Under the pieces are notes generated by a model. It saw only the letters and a list, made by a program, of their open reading frames with translations. It had not been told where the DNA came from and ran no database searches. From UBA8949 sp942493365 (GTDB taxonomy: Bacteria; Bacillota; Clostridia; Saccharofermentanales; UBA5734), in contig OW818697.1 of assembly GCA_942493365.1 (NCBI GenBank), positions 1,798,001-1,862,000 on the forward strand: a stretch of DNA of 64,000 nt. The letters run 5' to 3'. Shown here in pieces: positions 1 through 9,226 of this stretch. The position numbers and the translations under genes were made by a program. The number at the start of each line of letters is the position of its first letter. Position 1 is the stretch's first letter.

Positions 1-389
1 AGGCGATAGCTGAAGCGGAAGCCGCCGACGAAAATCATGGCCAGAATGCCATAGAAGATGTAGATGCTGCGAGCCACGAAAACTTGCGTTGCCATGAAAT
101 AACTGACCAGCAAGGCCGTGTTGACAAAAAGTGCCATGATGACCTGGATCAGTTCGCCGATGCTGGCATAGCGCCAGACGCTTTTGTAAAGGCGGAAAAA
201 ATAAAAGACAGCTAACCCGATCAAAGTCATGAAAATCCAATGGTTGCTGAAAACCTTCATATGGTTTTCGTAATCGGCGCCTTGACCAGTCATGCCGTCA
301 AAGCGTAAAAAGATGGCCAAGTAAAAAGCTAGATTGATCGATATGATGTCGGCAATAACAAGCAAAGCAATTCTTAAGGGTTTATTCAT
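1..389 (-). CDS. EpsC/CapD/FlaA1-type sugar-nucleotide dehydratase, N-terminal part (cut by window edge)
   Basis: Partial gene that continues past base 1; about 129 residues are visible. The start ATG at 389 has a GGAG eight bases upstream. The visible part is the N-terminal membrane domain of the polysaccharide-biosynthesis family that joins four transmembrane helices to a C-terminal extended SDR domain. It opens MNKPLRIALLVIADIIS, then shows the typical FYLAIFLRFDG and YKSVWRYASIGEL motifs and further hydrophobic segments. In this family the SDR part is usually a UDP-GlcNAc/UDP-bacillosamine-type 4,6-dehydratase, but that part is not visible here. It lies downstream of the sugar-polymer operon and has its own candidate promoter (434-462). 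The family is clear; the substrate cannot be told. Confidence 0.85.
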   Translation of the reverse strand, partial: MNKPLRIALLVIADIISINLAFYLAIFLRFDGMTGQGADYENHMKVFSNHWIFMTLIGLAVFYFFRLYKSVWRYASIGELIQVIMALFVNTALLVSYFMATQVFVARSIYIFYGILAMIFVGGFRFSYR

Positions 390-433
390 TGTAAATTCTC
401 CATTGATAATGACTTAACAAACACGCAATTGTT

Positions 434-462
434 ATTATAGATCATTAGCAGGTTATTGTAAG
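434..462 (-). promoter_or_regulatory. Candidate sigma-A promoter for the EpsC/CapD-like gene
   Basis: On the minus strand a CTTACA (457-462; 4 of 6 to the -35 consensus) is followed after exactly 17 bases by a perfect TATAAT (434-439). Transcription would start near 427, leaving a leader of about 40 bases with the GGAG ribosome-binding site. It would separate the leftmost gene from the operon that ends with the SGNH gene. It is seen only as motif matches. Confidence 0.5.
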
Positions 463-465
463 CCT

Positions 466-1425
466 TTAGTTCATATTTGCTTGATTAAAATAAAACACCA
501 AATCTCTGGAAATCAGCTCTGATCTTTTTATTTCGCCAAAATTATTGCAGTGATAGATGCTGTCGAATATTGAACCTCTGTCGAATATATAGTCTTCAAC
601 ACTTGAGATTATTGGCGGTTCAAGTTGTAAATCTAACAAATTTTCGAAAGCCATTATCTCTTCTTGGGTCGAAAATACTGCTTCATCTAAAACCGGCGGA
701 AAACTAATCAGCAGTATCGCCCCCTTAGCCGTGACATAGCTGTTAAATTCATTGACGTATGCTACGACCTCAGAGTTAATTATTCCTGGATTGATGATAG
801 CCTGACCAAATGTTTCAACGGGTGCTGGATCAGGCAAAGTGCAGGTTGGGCGATCCAAAACCATATTGCCATTTAGAAAAGAGGACTTGCTGTAAGTACC
901 GTAAGCAGAAACAATACTTATCCCTAAGAATGAATCCATTTTTTTTGAGGCATAGGTTGGAAAATATTTCATTGTATTTTCGACAAAATTTACAGGAACA
1001 TATTTGTACATTTCAATTTCATTATCAATTGCAGTCATAATTAATGAAGAATCCCAATATTGTTGTGACCATTGACTATATTCGTATACAAGAACAACAT
1101 AATCACCCTCATTAATATTGCCTTTGGTGATCTCTGTCTCAAATGGCATGCCAAATCCTGCATGTAATGCCAAATTTACAACAGGCATTGATGTTTTTGA
1201 TTCTACTATGTTCTGATTCAGGCCAAAGGCAGTGCCTGATCCGCCCGTAATTATAATTTTGGGTTCATTAATGCTTAATAATCGATCATATTTTTCATTA
1301 ATTTCATATTGGTATGTTTCATCAAATTGAACCGGTATTATTTCAACGACAAAAACAAAGACGAAAATTACACTTATTATAACCGAAGCTACATAGATTG
1401 TAATTTTAGCAAAATACTTTTTCAT
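466..1425 (-). CDS. SGNH-hydrolase-like (AlgJ/AlgX/DltD-like) partner of MBOAT acyltransferase
   Basis: About 319 residues. It begins with a single N-terminal membrane anchor (KITIYVASVIISVIFVFVFV), followed by an extracytoplasmic domain. GGSGTAFGL near residue 65 resembles the Gly-x-Ser block of SGNH/GDSL enzymes. Near the C-terminus, DSIYHCNNFGEIKR resembles the Asp-x-x-His block (D-S-x-Y-H). It directly follows the MBOAT gene, an arrangement known for systems in which MBOAT carries an acyl group across the membrane and the SGNH partner passes it to the glycan. Reading can begin at 1440, immediately after the MBOAT stop, but a GGGAG correctly spaced for the second of two adjacent ATGs favours 1425. 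Acetyl transfer to the polysaccharide is inference; sequence similarity is modest. Confidence 0.6.
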   Translation of the reverse strand: MKKYFAKITIYVASVIISVIFVFVFVVEIIPVQFDETYQYEINEKYDRLLSINEPKIIITGGSGTAFGLNQNIVESKTSMPVVNLALHAGFGMPFETEITKGNINEGDYVVLVYEYSQWSQQYWDSSLIMTAIDNEIEMYKYVPVNFVENTMKYFPTYASKKMDSFLGISIVSAYGTYSKSSFLNGNMVLDRPTCTLPDPAPVETFGQAIINPGIINSEVVAYVNEFNSYVTAKGAILLISFPPVLDEAVFSTQEEIMAFENLLDLQLEPPIISSVEDYIFDRGSIFDSIYHCNNFGEIKRSELISRDLVFYFNQANMN

Positions 1426-1440
1426 CATTTCTCCCGCCAT

Positions 1441-2964
1441 TCAAAATTGAAAATAGATAAATTGGCTCTGCTGCCCAACCGTTGCATTTTGAATAAAATA
1501 CCATGTTATGATGATCATGCCAAAGCAATAATACAGGATGTATCTAGTTATTGAATTTTTAAAAGCAAACAAATTGGTGTCTCTATTGACATATTCATTA
1601 ACTTCCTTGTGTTGATCTTTATGATCAATGAGAATGATCATGATCACGAAAAAGACGATGGATATTAAAAAGAATGCTGCAAGACTATATGATCCGCCGA
1701 TTGATGTTGTCGAAATGGCTTTTAAATTTTGGAGTGTCGCAGATGGTATCTCAAAAACGAAAATGTTTGATGCCGCATATAAAGCATCTTGAAGGTTTTG
1801 CGCTCGGAAAAATATCCACGCATAGGTTACCAGGGAAAATGTAATCAGTATCTGGACCATCGATTTTATTTTGTTGAGAATTGGCTTGGCAAATAAAACG
1901 TGCCCTTTCCACAATTTGTGGAAAGATTCTTCGAAGATCCAGAAGAAGCCATGCAGAAAGCCCCAAACAATAAAATTAATGCTGGCGCCATGCCATAACC
2001 CACTGACCAGAAAAATGATCAATGCATTGATACATTTTCGGAAAAACCCATTGCGACTGCCGCCCAGGGGTATATATAAATAATCTTTGAACCAGGAGCT
2101 TAATGAAATATGCCATCGTCTCCAGAATTCAACGATTGATTTCGAAAGATAGGGGGCATTAAAATTTTCCATCAGTTTAAATCCAAGCAACCGCGCACAA
2201 CCTGATGCCATATCAGAATACCCGGAAAAATCGCAATAAATTTGAATACTGTAGAGGATCATCGCAATGATGATCGTAGCGCCTTGATAATGGTTGGTTT
2301 GAAGATTATCGAAAAAATAATTGACATAAATAGCTAAAGTATCAGCGATAGCTATCTTTTTGAATGCCCCAAGTAAAATAAGTTGAAGACCTTTGCTCAC
2401 GTTGGTTACATTGAGCTTGTGTTCCTCTCGAAATTGAGGGATCAAAGCTGCTGCTCGCCCGATTGGGCCGGCACCAATTTGAGGGAAAAATGATACGTAG
2501 AGTGCATAAATTAAAATATTTTTTTCAGACTTAATTTTTCCTCGATAGACATCAATCATGTACCCAATGACTTGTAAAATGTAAAATGATATCCCCAGCG
2601 GTTGAATAATCGAAAACTCAGGAATGGAGAATCTCAGTCCCAATACTGAACTCAGTGTTTCAATTGTATTCCCAAAAAAGTTGAAATATTTGAAGACTAT
2701 AATCAGTCCAATATTTATGACGATCACTAAAGCCAGGATGCTGCGCTTTTCTTTGAGTGTAGACTTTAATTCAATCCACCGTGCTGCACCATAGGTTATA
2801 GCCGTTGAAAATATCATGATCAGTAAGTATTGGGGTACAGCAAGCGCATAGAAAACATAATTGGCGATCAATAAAAAAACGCTTTTGTATTTTTGGGGGG
2901 CGACAAAATACAGCGTGAAAACAGCTAACAGAAAAATAACAAATTTTATTGATACCATACTCAT
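1441..2964 (-). CDS. MBOAT-family membrane O-acyltransferase (AlgI/DltB-like)
   Basis: 507 residues with about ten hydrophobic segments. It carries the MBOAT signatures WRRWHISLSSWFKDYLYIPL, GGSRNG and SGLWHGASINFIVWGFLHG; the WHG histidine is the expected catalytic residue. MBOAT proteins of this type move acetyl (or other acyl) groups over the cytoplasmic membrane for O-acylation of exported polysaccharides. It sits after rfbD and is immediately followed by the SGNH-like gene, so the two form the last module of the polysaccharide operon. Start at 2964 or the second Met (2958); the upstream AAGGT is a weak ribosome-binding site. Family assignment is firm; the acyl group and acceptor sugar are unknown. 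Confidence 0.9.
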   Translation of the reverse strand: MSMVSIKFVIFLLAVFTLYFVAPQKYKSVFLLIANYVFYALAVPQYLLIMIFSTAITYGAARWIELKSTLKEKRSILALVIVINIGLIIVFKYFNFFGNTIETLSSVLGLRFSIPEFSIIQPLGISFYILQVIGYMIDVYRGKIKSEKNILIYALYVSFFPQIGAGPIGRAAALIPQFREEHKLNVTNVSKGLQLILLGAFKKIAIADTLAIYVNYFFDNLQTNHYQGATIIIAMILYSIQIYCDFSGYSDMASGCARLLGFKLMENFNAPYLSKSIVEFWRRWHISLSSWFKDYLYIPLGGSRNGFFRKCINALIIFLVSGLWHGASINFIVWGFLHGFFWIFEESFHKLWKGHVLFAKPILNKIKSMVQILITFSLVTYAWIFFRAQNLQDALYAASNIFVFEIPSATLQNLKAISTTSIGGSYSLAAFFLISIVFFVIMIILIDHKDQHKEVNEYVNRDTNLFAFKNSITRYILYYCFGMIIITWYFIQNATVGQQSQFIYFQF

Positions 2965-2970
2965 TATTGT

Positions 2971-3813
2971 TTACCTTAGCTGCGTTAAATAATTTTGCAA
3001 GGCGTCTTGCCATTGCGGCAAACGACTAAAGCCAGCCGCGTCTAAACTGCTTTTGGAAAGCCGCGAATTTTTCGGCCGAACAGCCTTGGTTGGATATTGT
3101 TCACTGGTGACGGGTTTAACCAAAGTTTTTAAACCAGCTGCGATCATTATCGATTGGGCAAACTCATACCAGGAGCAATAACCTTCATTCGTAGCATGGT
3201 AAATGCCATATTGATCCGTCATGATCATATCACAGATCAGAATTGCCAAATCGTAAGTATAGGTTGGCGAGCCAACCTGATCCGATACAACTGAGATTTC
3301 CGCTTTTTCCTGACCCAATTTGAGCATTGTTTTGACGAAATTATTGCCATTCATACCAAAGACCCAGGCAGTTCTGACAATGAAATATTGCTCCAATATT
3401 TGCCGGACTTGATCTTCACCCATCGACTTCGTCAGACCATATTGCCCTTTGGGCGCTTTCGGTGAATCCACTTCAAACGGTTGATCGCCTTCGCCATCGA
3501 ACACATAGTCCGTGCTGATGTACACCATTTTGGCACCAGTTGCCTTGCAGCCTCTGGCGATATTTTCAGTACCGGTGACGTTAACCGCAAAACACAGTTT
3601 CTTTTCATCTTCGGAGCGGTCTACTGCTGTGTAAGCTGCACAATGGATAACGACAGTCGGCTGATATTGCAGGAGATATTTCGAGACTTCGGCGCTGTCT
3701 GTGAGATCAAAATCGGCAATGTCGACGCCTTTGCATTCGATTTGGCGCTTCTCCAATTGTTTGACGACATCATACCCCAGTTGTCCATTATAGCCTGTTA
3801 CAAGAACCTTCAT
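2971..3813 (-). CDS. rfbD: dTDP-4-dehydrorhamnose reductase
   Basis: 280 residues, normal for RmlD. It catalyses the last step to dTDP-L-rhamnose, NAD(P)H reduction of dTDP-4-keto-L-rhamnose. The Rossmann start is MKVLVTGYNGQLG (GxxGQLG is typical of RmlD rather than of other SDRs), followed by STDYVFDG and a YGLTK catalytic Tyr-x-x-x-Lys. It begins three bases after the rfbB stop. The genes rfbA-rfbC-rfbB-rfbD lie consecutively, so the full glucose-1-phosphate to dTDP-L-rhamnose pathway is encoded at 6353-2971. Confidence 0.95.
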   Translation of the reverse strand: MKVLVTGYNGQLGYDVVKQLEKRQIECKGVDIADFDLTDSAEVSKYLLQYQPTVVIHCAAYTAVDRSEDEKKLCFAVNVTGTENIARGCKATGAKMVYISTDYVFDGEGDQPFEVDSPKAPKGQYGLTKSMGEDQVRQILEQYFIVRTAWVFGMNGNNFVKTMLKLGQEKAEISVVSDQVGSPTYTYDLAILICDMIMTDQYGIYHATNEGYCSWYEFAQSIMIAAGLKTLVKPVTSEQYPTKAVRPKNSRLSKSSLDAAGFSRLPQWQDALQNYLTQLR

Positions 3814-3815
3814 AA

Positions 3816-4847
3816 TTATCCCTTCATTGAGCGATTGCTATACATTTTATCATAATAATTCTGGTAATCACCGCTGAGTATTTCTTCCCACCAACTGCGA
3901 TTATCAAGATACCATTGGATGGTCTTTTTGATGCCTTTGTCAAAAAATGTTTGCGGCTGCCACCCCAATTCAGTAGTGATTTTAGCGGGATCGATCGCAT
4001 AGCGCTGATCATGACCAAGACGGTCGGTAACATAACTAATCAGGCTTTCCGGTTTTCCCAATTCTCGCAGAATAGTTTGCACGACTTCTAAATTTGTCCG
4101 TTCATTATGGCCGCCAATATTGTATACTTCGCCAACTTTACCATGACGAATTACCAAGTCGATCGCCGCGCAATGGTCCTCAACATAAAGCCAATCCCGA
4201 ACGTTTTCACCCTTGCCGTATACAGGTAGTGACTGATCGGCAAGCGCTCTGGAAATCATCAGGGGAATCAACTTTTCCGGGAAATGATATGGACCATAGT
4301 TGTTCGAACAACGGGAAATTGTCACCGGCAAATTGAACGTCCGACAATAGGCCAGCGCCAGCAAGTCAGCCGCTGCTTTAGATGCCGAATAGGGAGATGA
4401 TGTGTGGATCGGCGTTTCTTCAGTGAAAAACAAATCCGGGCGGTCAAGCGGCAGATCCCCGTAAACCTCGTCGGTCGAAACCTGATGATAGCGGCCAACC
4501 TTGAACTTGCGGCAAGCTTCCATCAGAACTTGCATCCCCATGATGTTGGTTTGCAGAAACAGTTCGGGGTGTTCAATCGAACGGTCGACATGGGATTCGG
4601 CAGCAAAGTTGACGACAATATCAAATTGCTCTTCAGAAAAAAGTTGATCAACAATTGCTTTGTCAGTGATATCGCCTTTGACAAAACGAAATTGTGGATT
4701 TTTCATCGCTTCGGACAGTGTGCTGAGATTGCCAGCATAAGTCAGCGCATCCAGGCAAACAACTTGATCAGCTGGATGATTTTGCAGTTCATAATAAACA
4801 AAATTCGCGCCAATAAAGCCTGCGCCGCCGGTCACCAATATTCTCAT
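3816..4847 (-). CDS. rfbB: dTDP-glucose 4,6-dehydratase
   Basis: 343 residues, full length. It makes dTDP-4-keto-6-deoxy-glucose with bound NAD+. Visible motifs are the TGGAGFIGANF nucleotide-binding loop, STDEVYGDL with the Asp-Glu pair used in water elimination, and YSASKAA with the catalytic Tyr-x-x-x-Lys. The product is the branch point for two pathways in this locus: dTDP-L-rhamnose (rfbC, rfbD) and the dTDP-3-amino-3,6-dideoxyhexose route (FdtA/FdtB-like enzymes at 19411 and 17872). It is transcribed between rfbC and rfbD. Confidence 0.96.
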   Translation of the reverse strand: MRILVTGGAGFIGANFVYYELQNHPADQVVCLDALTYAGNLSTLSEAMKNPQFRFVKGDITDKAIVDQLFSEEQFDIVVNFAAESHVDRSIEHPELFLQTNIMGMQVLMEACRKFKVGRYHQVSTDEVYGDLPLDRPDLFFTEETPIHTSSPYSASKAAADLLALAYCRTFNLPVTISRCSNNYGPYHFPEKLIPLMISRALADQSLPVYGKGENVRDWLYVEDHCAAIDLVIRHGKVGEVYNIGGHNERTNLEVVQTILRELGKPESLISYVTDRLGHDQRYAIDPAKITTELGWQPQTFFDKGIKKTIQWYLDNRSWWEEILSGDYQNYYDKMYSNRSMKG

Positions 4848-4872
4848 TTCTCTTAACCTCCAATGTCATCGC

Positions 4873-5424
4873 TTAATAAATAAAGTTGTTATCGCAATCT
4901 TGTAGCAATGGTGCCTTCTCGTCTTTGGCTGATAAAATCGGCACTACATTTCCCCACGCTATGCCGATGGCAGGATCATTGAAGTAGATGCCTCGATCAC
5001 ATTCCGGTGAATAGTATTCATCTACTTTGTATTGAACCTCAGCGTTGTCGGTCAGCGTCAAAAATGCATGCGCAAAACCCTTGGGAATATAGAGCTGTTT
5101 AAAATTTTCAGCCGATAATTCGACGGCAATCCATTGCCCAAATTGCGGTGAACCCTTGCGAATATCGACAGCAACATCCAAAATTGCCCCTTGGGTGCAA
5201 CGAACAAGTTTGGACTGCGCTTTCGGATTGTTTTGAAAATGAAGGCCGCGCAAGGTCCCCTTTTGTGCAGAAAAAGAATGATTGTCTTGTACAAAGACTG
5301 CATCCAAGCCAGCTTCAGCCATTTTATTCAATGCATAGGTCTCGGTAAACCATCCGCGACTATCGCCAAACACTTTGGTTTCTATAATATAGACATCTTT
5401 CAATTTTGTTTCAAATACCTGCAT
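4873..5424 (-). CDS. rfbC: dTDP-4-dehydrorhamnose 3,5-epimerase
   Basis: 183 residues from the chosen start; a cupin-fold epimerase converting dTDP-4-keto-6-deoxy-glucose to the L-rhamno form. It shows the RmlC hallmarks DNHSFSAQKGTLRGLHFQ (catalytic His in GLHFQ) and the C-terminal SPECDRGIYFNDPAIGI segment. An in-frame start exists upstream at 5457, but the ATG at 5424 is preceded by AGGAGA at good spacing and gives MQVFETKL, the usual RmlC beginning. Confidence 0.95.
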   Translation of the reverse strand: MQVFETKLKDVYIIETKVFGDSRGWFTETYALNKMAEAGLDAVFVQDNHSFSAQKGTLRGLHFQNNPKAQSKLVRCTQGAILDVAVDIRKGSPQFGQWIAVELSAENFKQLYIPKGFAHAFLTLTDNAEVQYKVDEYYSPECDRGIYFNDPAIGIAWGNVVPILSAKDEKAPLLQDCDNNFIY

Positions 5425-5468
5425 TGAGTCTCTCCTAAATTCATTCGCTAAATACAATCAACTTTTTA

Positions 5469-6353
5469 TTATGACAATTCTCGAATGACATTTTCTGCAA
5501 CTTTGCATAAGTACGAGCCATAAGGAGATTTGCCATATTTGGCAGCAGATTCAAGCAGTTTTTGTTTGCTGATCCAGCCTTTGCGGTATGATATTTCCTC
5601 AGGCGCAGAAATTTTAATGCCCTGTCTCTTTTCCAGCATACAGATAAAGTCAGCGGCCTCGAGTAAGCTGTCCATCGTTCCCGTATCGAGCCATGCATAC
5701 CCACGCCCCATCAATTTAACGTCTAGCTGGTCATGTTCCAGATAAATTCGGTTGAGGTCCGTTATTTCCAATTCACCACGCGCGCTTGGTTTCATTTGCT
5801 TGGCAAACTCAACGACTCGATTATCATAGAAGTAAAGGCCAGTAATCGCATAATTTGATTTAGGTGTCTTGGGTTTTTCCTCAACCGATATAACCTTCCC
5901 CTCCTGGTCGAATTCAACCACGCCGAATCTTTCCGGATCATTGACATAATAGCCGAAAACCGTGGCACGATCTTTGTTTTCTGCGGCTTGCATCAGCAGT
6001 TTGGTAAAGCCGTTTCCATAGAAAATGTTATCGCCCAATACCATGGCGACATCATCCTTGCCAATGAATTCCTCACCGATAATAAAGGCTTGTGCCAGAC
6101 CGTCTGGAGATGGTTGAACCGCATAACTAAGGTGGATGCCAAATTGATTGCCATCCCCCAGCAAATTTTCAAAACGCGGCGTGTCTTCGGGTGTCGAGAT
6201 GATCAGAATATCCTGTATGCCCGCAAGCATCAGTGTGGACAAAGGGTAATAGATCATCGGTTTATCATAAACCGGCAGCAATTGTTTGCTGGTGACCATT
6301 GTCAGCGGGTAGAGTCTGGTGCCGGCTCCACCGGCGAGAATTATACCTTTCAT
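5469..6353 (-). CDS. rfbA: Glucose-1-phosphate thymidylyltransferase
   Basis: 294 residues, the usual RmlA length. It makes dTDP-glucose from dTTP and glucose-1-phosphate and starts both dTDP-sugar routes of the locus. The N-terminal MKGIILAGGAGTRLYPLT is the pyrophosphorylase signature (GGxGTRLxPLT), followed by KQLLPVYDKPMIYYPLS and, further on, VEEKPKTPKSNYAITGLYFYD. It is followed at 45 bases by rfbC and preceded by the yerF-like gene with a 55-base gap, so it probably belongs to the same long transcript. Confidence 0.96.
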   Translation of the reverse strand: MKGIILAGGAGTRLYPLTMVTSKQLLPVYDKPMIYYPLSTLMLAGIQDILIISTPEDTPRFENLLGDGNQFGIHLSYAVQPSPDGLAQAFIIGEEFIGKDDVAMVLGDNIFYGNGFTKLLMQAAENKDRATVFGYYVNDPERFGVVEFDQEGKVISVEEKPKTPKSNYAITGLYFYDNRVVEFAKQMKPSARGELEITDLNRIYLEHDQLDVKLMGRGYAWLDTGTMDSLLEAADFICMLEKRQGIKISAPEEISYRKGWISKQKLLESAAKYGKSPYGSYLCKVAENVIRELS

Positions 6354-6408
6354 AAATGTGTACCTCTCTAAATAATTTTTGTGCTTAAAATCAGATGCCG
6401 GTCCAATT

Positions 6409-7455
6409 TTACAAACAACTTAGAATTGAGCGTTTAAAGCCATCCGCAATTGTTATTTGCGGGTTCCAGCCGATAGCAGTTGCTTTCTCAATATTGGGGC
6501 AGCTCCTGCTGATTTGACTTTCAATATATTCGTTGATCTTGCGATCCTTTTGCTTGATGACTTGCAGATTCTTTTCTGGAAACAAACCGATAAGAATATT
6601 TGCCAATTCAAGAATACTTGCTTCAGCCGAACTGTTGCCAATATTATAGGCTTCACCATTATTACCATTCAATAGAACGGTAAAATATCCACGAATCGCA
6701 TCCGATAAGTAACAAAATGTTCTTCTTGCTGTTCCGTCACTTTTCATGATGAGATTCTTTCCATCGACAATGTTGAAAATAAAGTCGGAAAATACTCTGC
6801 CATCGCTTCGTAAAATGCCCGGCCCATAGGTATGAAATGGGCGGACAATTTTTACCGGAACTGCATATTGCTTGTACCAGGAGACACACATCGTTTCGCC
6901 TAACCGCTTGCTCTCGGCATAGCATGACCTGACATTGGTTGGATCAAGATAGCCGAAATCCATCTCTTTTGTTGGTATATTTTCGGCCTGAGTTTCACCA
7001 TAGACCTCAGCGCTACTAAAGAATAAAACCTCGGATTTTTTTTCATACGATAATTGTAATATATTGTTTGTACCAAAAACATTGGCATTTAAGGTTCCAA
7101 CAGGGTCGCTGCCAAAATAAATCGGACTGGCTTGGCTTGCCGCATGAATAATATAGTCAATATTATATTTATAATCAATTTTTTCACCAACATCCTGGAT
7201 GATTAGCTCGAGATCACTCCTGTTTAATAAGTCTTTAAATTTTTCATTTGCTCGATTGAAATTGCGACATAATGCTAAAATCTTGCATTGAGGTTCCAAA
7301 TAATGGTTGTTTAAGAACATAATCGTCCTGACTAAATAATACCCAATGATTCCATTAGCTCCAGTAATCAGAATGGTTTTACCAGCAAACGTCTCCCATT
7401 TGATGTTCTGTTCAGTAATGTATTGAAGATCTTGTTGAATAATCGATTCGTTCAT
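6409..7455 (-). CDS. Extended SDR reductase/epimerase, candidate YerF (branched-sugar side-chain reductase)
   Basis: About 348 residues. The nucleotide-binding motif ITGANGIIGYYL lies near residue 30, with FFSSAEVYGE and CYAESK as the catalytic Ser and Tyr-x-x-x-Lys, and TYGPG typical of extended SDRs. By sequence alone it would be called an NAD-dependent epimerase/dehydratase of the UDP-glucuronate decarboxylase type. Its position directly after a YerE-like carboligase, in an rfbF-rfbG-rfbH-yerE block, matches the place of yersiniose side-chain ketoreductase (YerF) in that pathway, so that is the inferred role. ATG at 7455 is chosen over an upstream TTG because GAGGA lies six bases before it. 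Confidence 0.6.
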   Translation of the reverse strand: MNESIIQQDLQYITEQNIKWETFAGKTILITGANGIIGYYLVRTIMFLNNHYLEPQCKILALCRNFNRANEKFKDLLNRSDLELIIQDVGEKIDYKYNIDYIIHAASQASPIYFGSDPVGTLNANVFGTNNILQLSYEKKSEVLFFSSAEVYGETQAENIPTKEMDFGYLDPTNVRSCYAESKRLGETMCVSWYKQYAVPVKIVRPFHTYGPGILRSDGRVFSDFIFNIVDGKNLIMKSDGTARRTFCYLSDAIRGYFTVLLNGNNGEAYNIGNSSAEASILELANILIGLFPEKNLQVIKQKDRKINEYIESQISRSCPNIEKATAIGWNPQITIADGFKRSILSCL

Positions 7456-7464
7456 ATCCAATCC

Positions 7465-9186
7465 TCAGCCCTCATATGCTAAAAGTTCTGCAAGTAACGC
7501 TCTATCGATTGCTGGGTCCTGATCATAGATGGGTTTGTTGAACGCCAATTTGGGGAAAACGTAGGTGGTACATCCCATTTCAACATTGAACAAAGCCGGA
7601 TGCTGATCATACAAAGCTGCATTGCATTTTTTGAAATCGCCTATATCGCTAATATTGAAACTATTTATTCCATAAGCCAATCCTATTTTTACGAAATCCG
7701 GTTCAGAATATCCTTGATTTTTCACAGTCTGGGTAAAATTCGAGTCAAAATACATTTCCTGAAAATGCCTGATCATGCCTAACGAATGATTGTTTAGAAT
7801 AAATATTTTGACCGGAAGTTTTTCTCGGACTAGGTACTGAAGTTCTTGAATGTTCATTTGGAATCCGCCATCACCTGTGAAACAATAGACTGGTTTGCGG
7901 GCATGATAATAAGCGCCAATCGCGGCTGGCAAGGAATAGCCCATCGACCCATGGCCACCTGAAAATAGAATGTGTTGAGAAGGCTTAACTTTAAACGACT
8001 GTGAAATCCAAACCTGATTTTGTCCAACATCTGTCGTGATGATTGACTCATCGGGTATAAGCTCACTGATCTGTTGGACAAGATAATTGGGTTCTGACAG
8101 GTCAATTTTATCTAGTTTTGATTTGTAAAAACGGCACTTGCCGATCCATTTTGGATCACCAGAATAATTACGCAGTTCAGAATTATCGATCAAACATGGA
8201 ATAAGCGACTTTAAGTCTGCCAGTATATCGATTTCATCATCCTTAATTTTATTTTCGAATTCGTTTGAATCAATATCAATTCTAACCAATCGCGCATTTT
8301 GAGCAAACGCCTTGATATTTGCACCGGTTTGCCTCATGTCGAGTCTGGTTCCCAAAGATATGACCAAATCGCTTTGCGCCACAATCAAGTTAGCGCACCG
8401 ATGCCCATAAGCACCAATGAAGCCAAAATAAATATCACTACTTGAAGCCATCGCATCCACAGCGATCATGCTTGAGACTACCGGTATACCCAGTTGATTT
8501 AAAACAATTCGCATCTTCTGACTAACGCCAGCTATATGTATTCCATTGCCGAGTATAATGACGGGCCTTTTTGATTCCTTGAGACTTTCTGTGATAACTC
8601 TGACTGCGTTTTGACAATCGTTTAAAATGAGTTTGTTTTGGTTGAAGCCCTGTAAACTGTTAATGTCAATTTCGGTCCGTTGTATATCAATTGGTATATC
8701 AAGCAAAACAGGGCCCGGTCTTCCTTCGGTAGCATAATATAGTGCTTTATCCAAATGATATTTTATGTCTTCGGCTTTTGCAACATAAACACAATACTTT
8801 GTAACGCTGTTGACCAAAGCAACAACATCTGTCTCTTGAAAACCCCGTTGGCGGATTTTCATATTGCCTTTAGCTTCCTGAGTATTCACCTGTCCCGTAA
8901 TAAAAAGCGAGGGTACTGATTCAAAATACGCATGGCAAATGCCTGTTATCAAGTTTGTTGCGCCTGGTCCACTTGTTGCATATGCAACGCCAACATGACC
9001 CGATGATTGTGCATATCCGCACGCAGCAAAAGCAGCAGCTTGCTCATGATAAAGCGAAAAAGCAGCCGTTTGTTCATTTGAGTTGAAGGAATCCATCAGA
9101 TAGGTAACCATTCCGCCAGGATATCCAAAAGCATATATAATATTTCTTTCAACCAAGTACTTGGCAATATAATCAGAAACTAACAT
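7465..9186 (-). CDS. yerE: ThDP-dependent carboligase, YerE-like (acetolactate-synthase fold)
   Basis: 573 residues. It has the three-domain fold of acetolactate synthase: YHEQAAAFAA with the catalytic Glu near residue 48, a central domain (RLDMRQTGANIKAF) of the FAD-binding type, and the ThDP motif GDGGF at about 438 ending in ILNN at about 466. An ilvB identity is unlikely: there is no ilvN or other branched-chain amino acid gene, and the gene lies inside a CDP-dideoxysugar block right after rfbH. YerE of Yersinia pseudotuberculosis transfers the acetyl unit of pyruvate to C4 of CDP-3,6-dideoxy-4-hexulose, and its length is close to this protein's. Function is inferred from family plus context. 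Confidence 0.75.
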   Translation of the reverse strand: MLVSDYIAKYLVERNIIYAFGYPGGMVTYLMDSFNSNEQTAAFSLYHEQAAAFAACGYAQSSGHVGVAYATSGPGATNLITGICHAYFESVPSLFITGQVNTQEAKGNMKIRQRGFQETDVVALVNSVTKYCVYVAKAEDIKYHLDKALYYATEGRPGPVLLDIPIDIQRTEIDINSLQGFNQNKLILNDCQNAVRVITESLKESKRPVIILGNGIHIAGVSQKMRIVLNQLGIPVVSSMIAVDAMASSSDIYFGFIGAYGHRCANLIVAQSDLVISLGTRLDMRQTGANIKAFAQNARLVRIDIDSNEFENKIKDDEIDILADLKSLIPCLIDNSELRNYSGDPKWIGKCRFYKSKLDKIDLSEPNYLVQQISELIPDESIITTDVGQNQVWISQSFKVKPSQHILFSGGHGSMGYSLPAAIGAYYHARKPVYCFTGDGGFQMNIQELQYLVREKLPVKIFILNNHSLGMIRHFQEMYFDSNFTQTVKNQGYSEPDFVKIGLAYGINSFNISDIGDFKKCNAALYDQHPALFNVEMGCTTYVFPKLAFNKPIYDQDPAIDRALLAELLAYEG

Positions 9187-9226
9187 TGTTTTAACCTCTA
9201 ATAGATGAATCTTTTCATTCGAGCTG

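Noticed and set aside
7465..9186. Acetolactate synthase (ilvB) for branched-chain amino acids.
   Set aside because: No ilvN, ilvC or other such gene nearby; it is embedded between rfbH and a sugar SDR, which fits the YerE role better. Phylogeny would decide.
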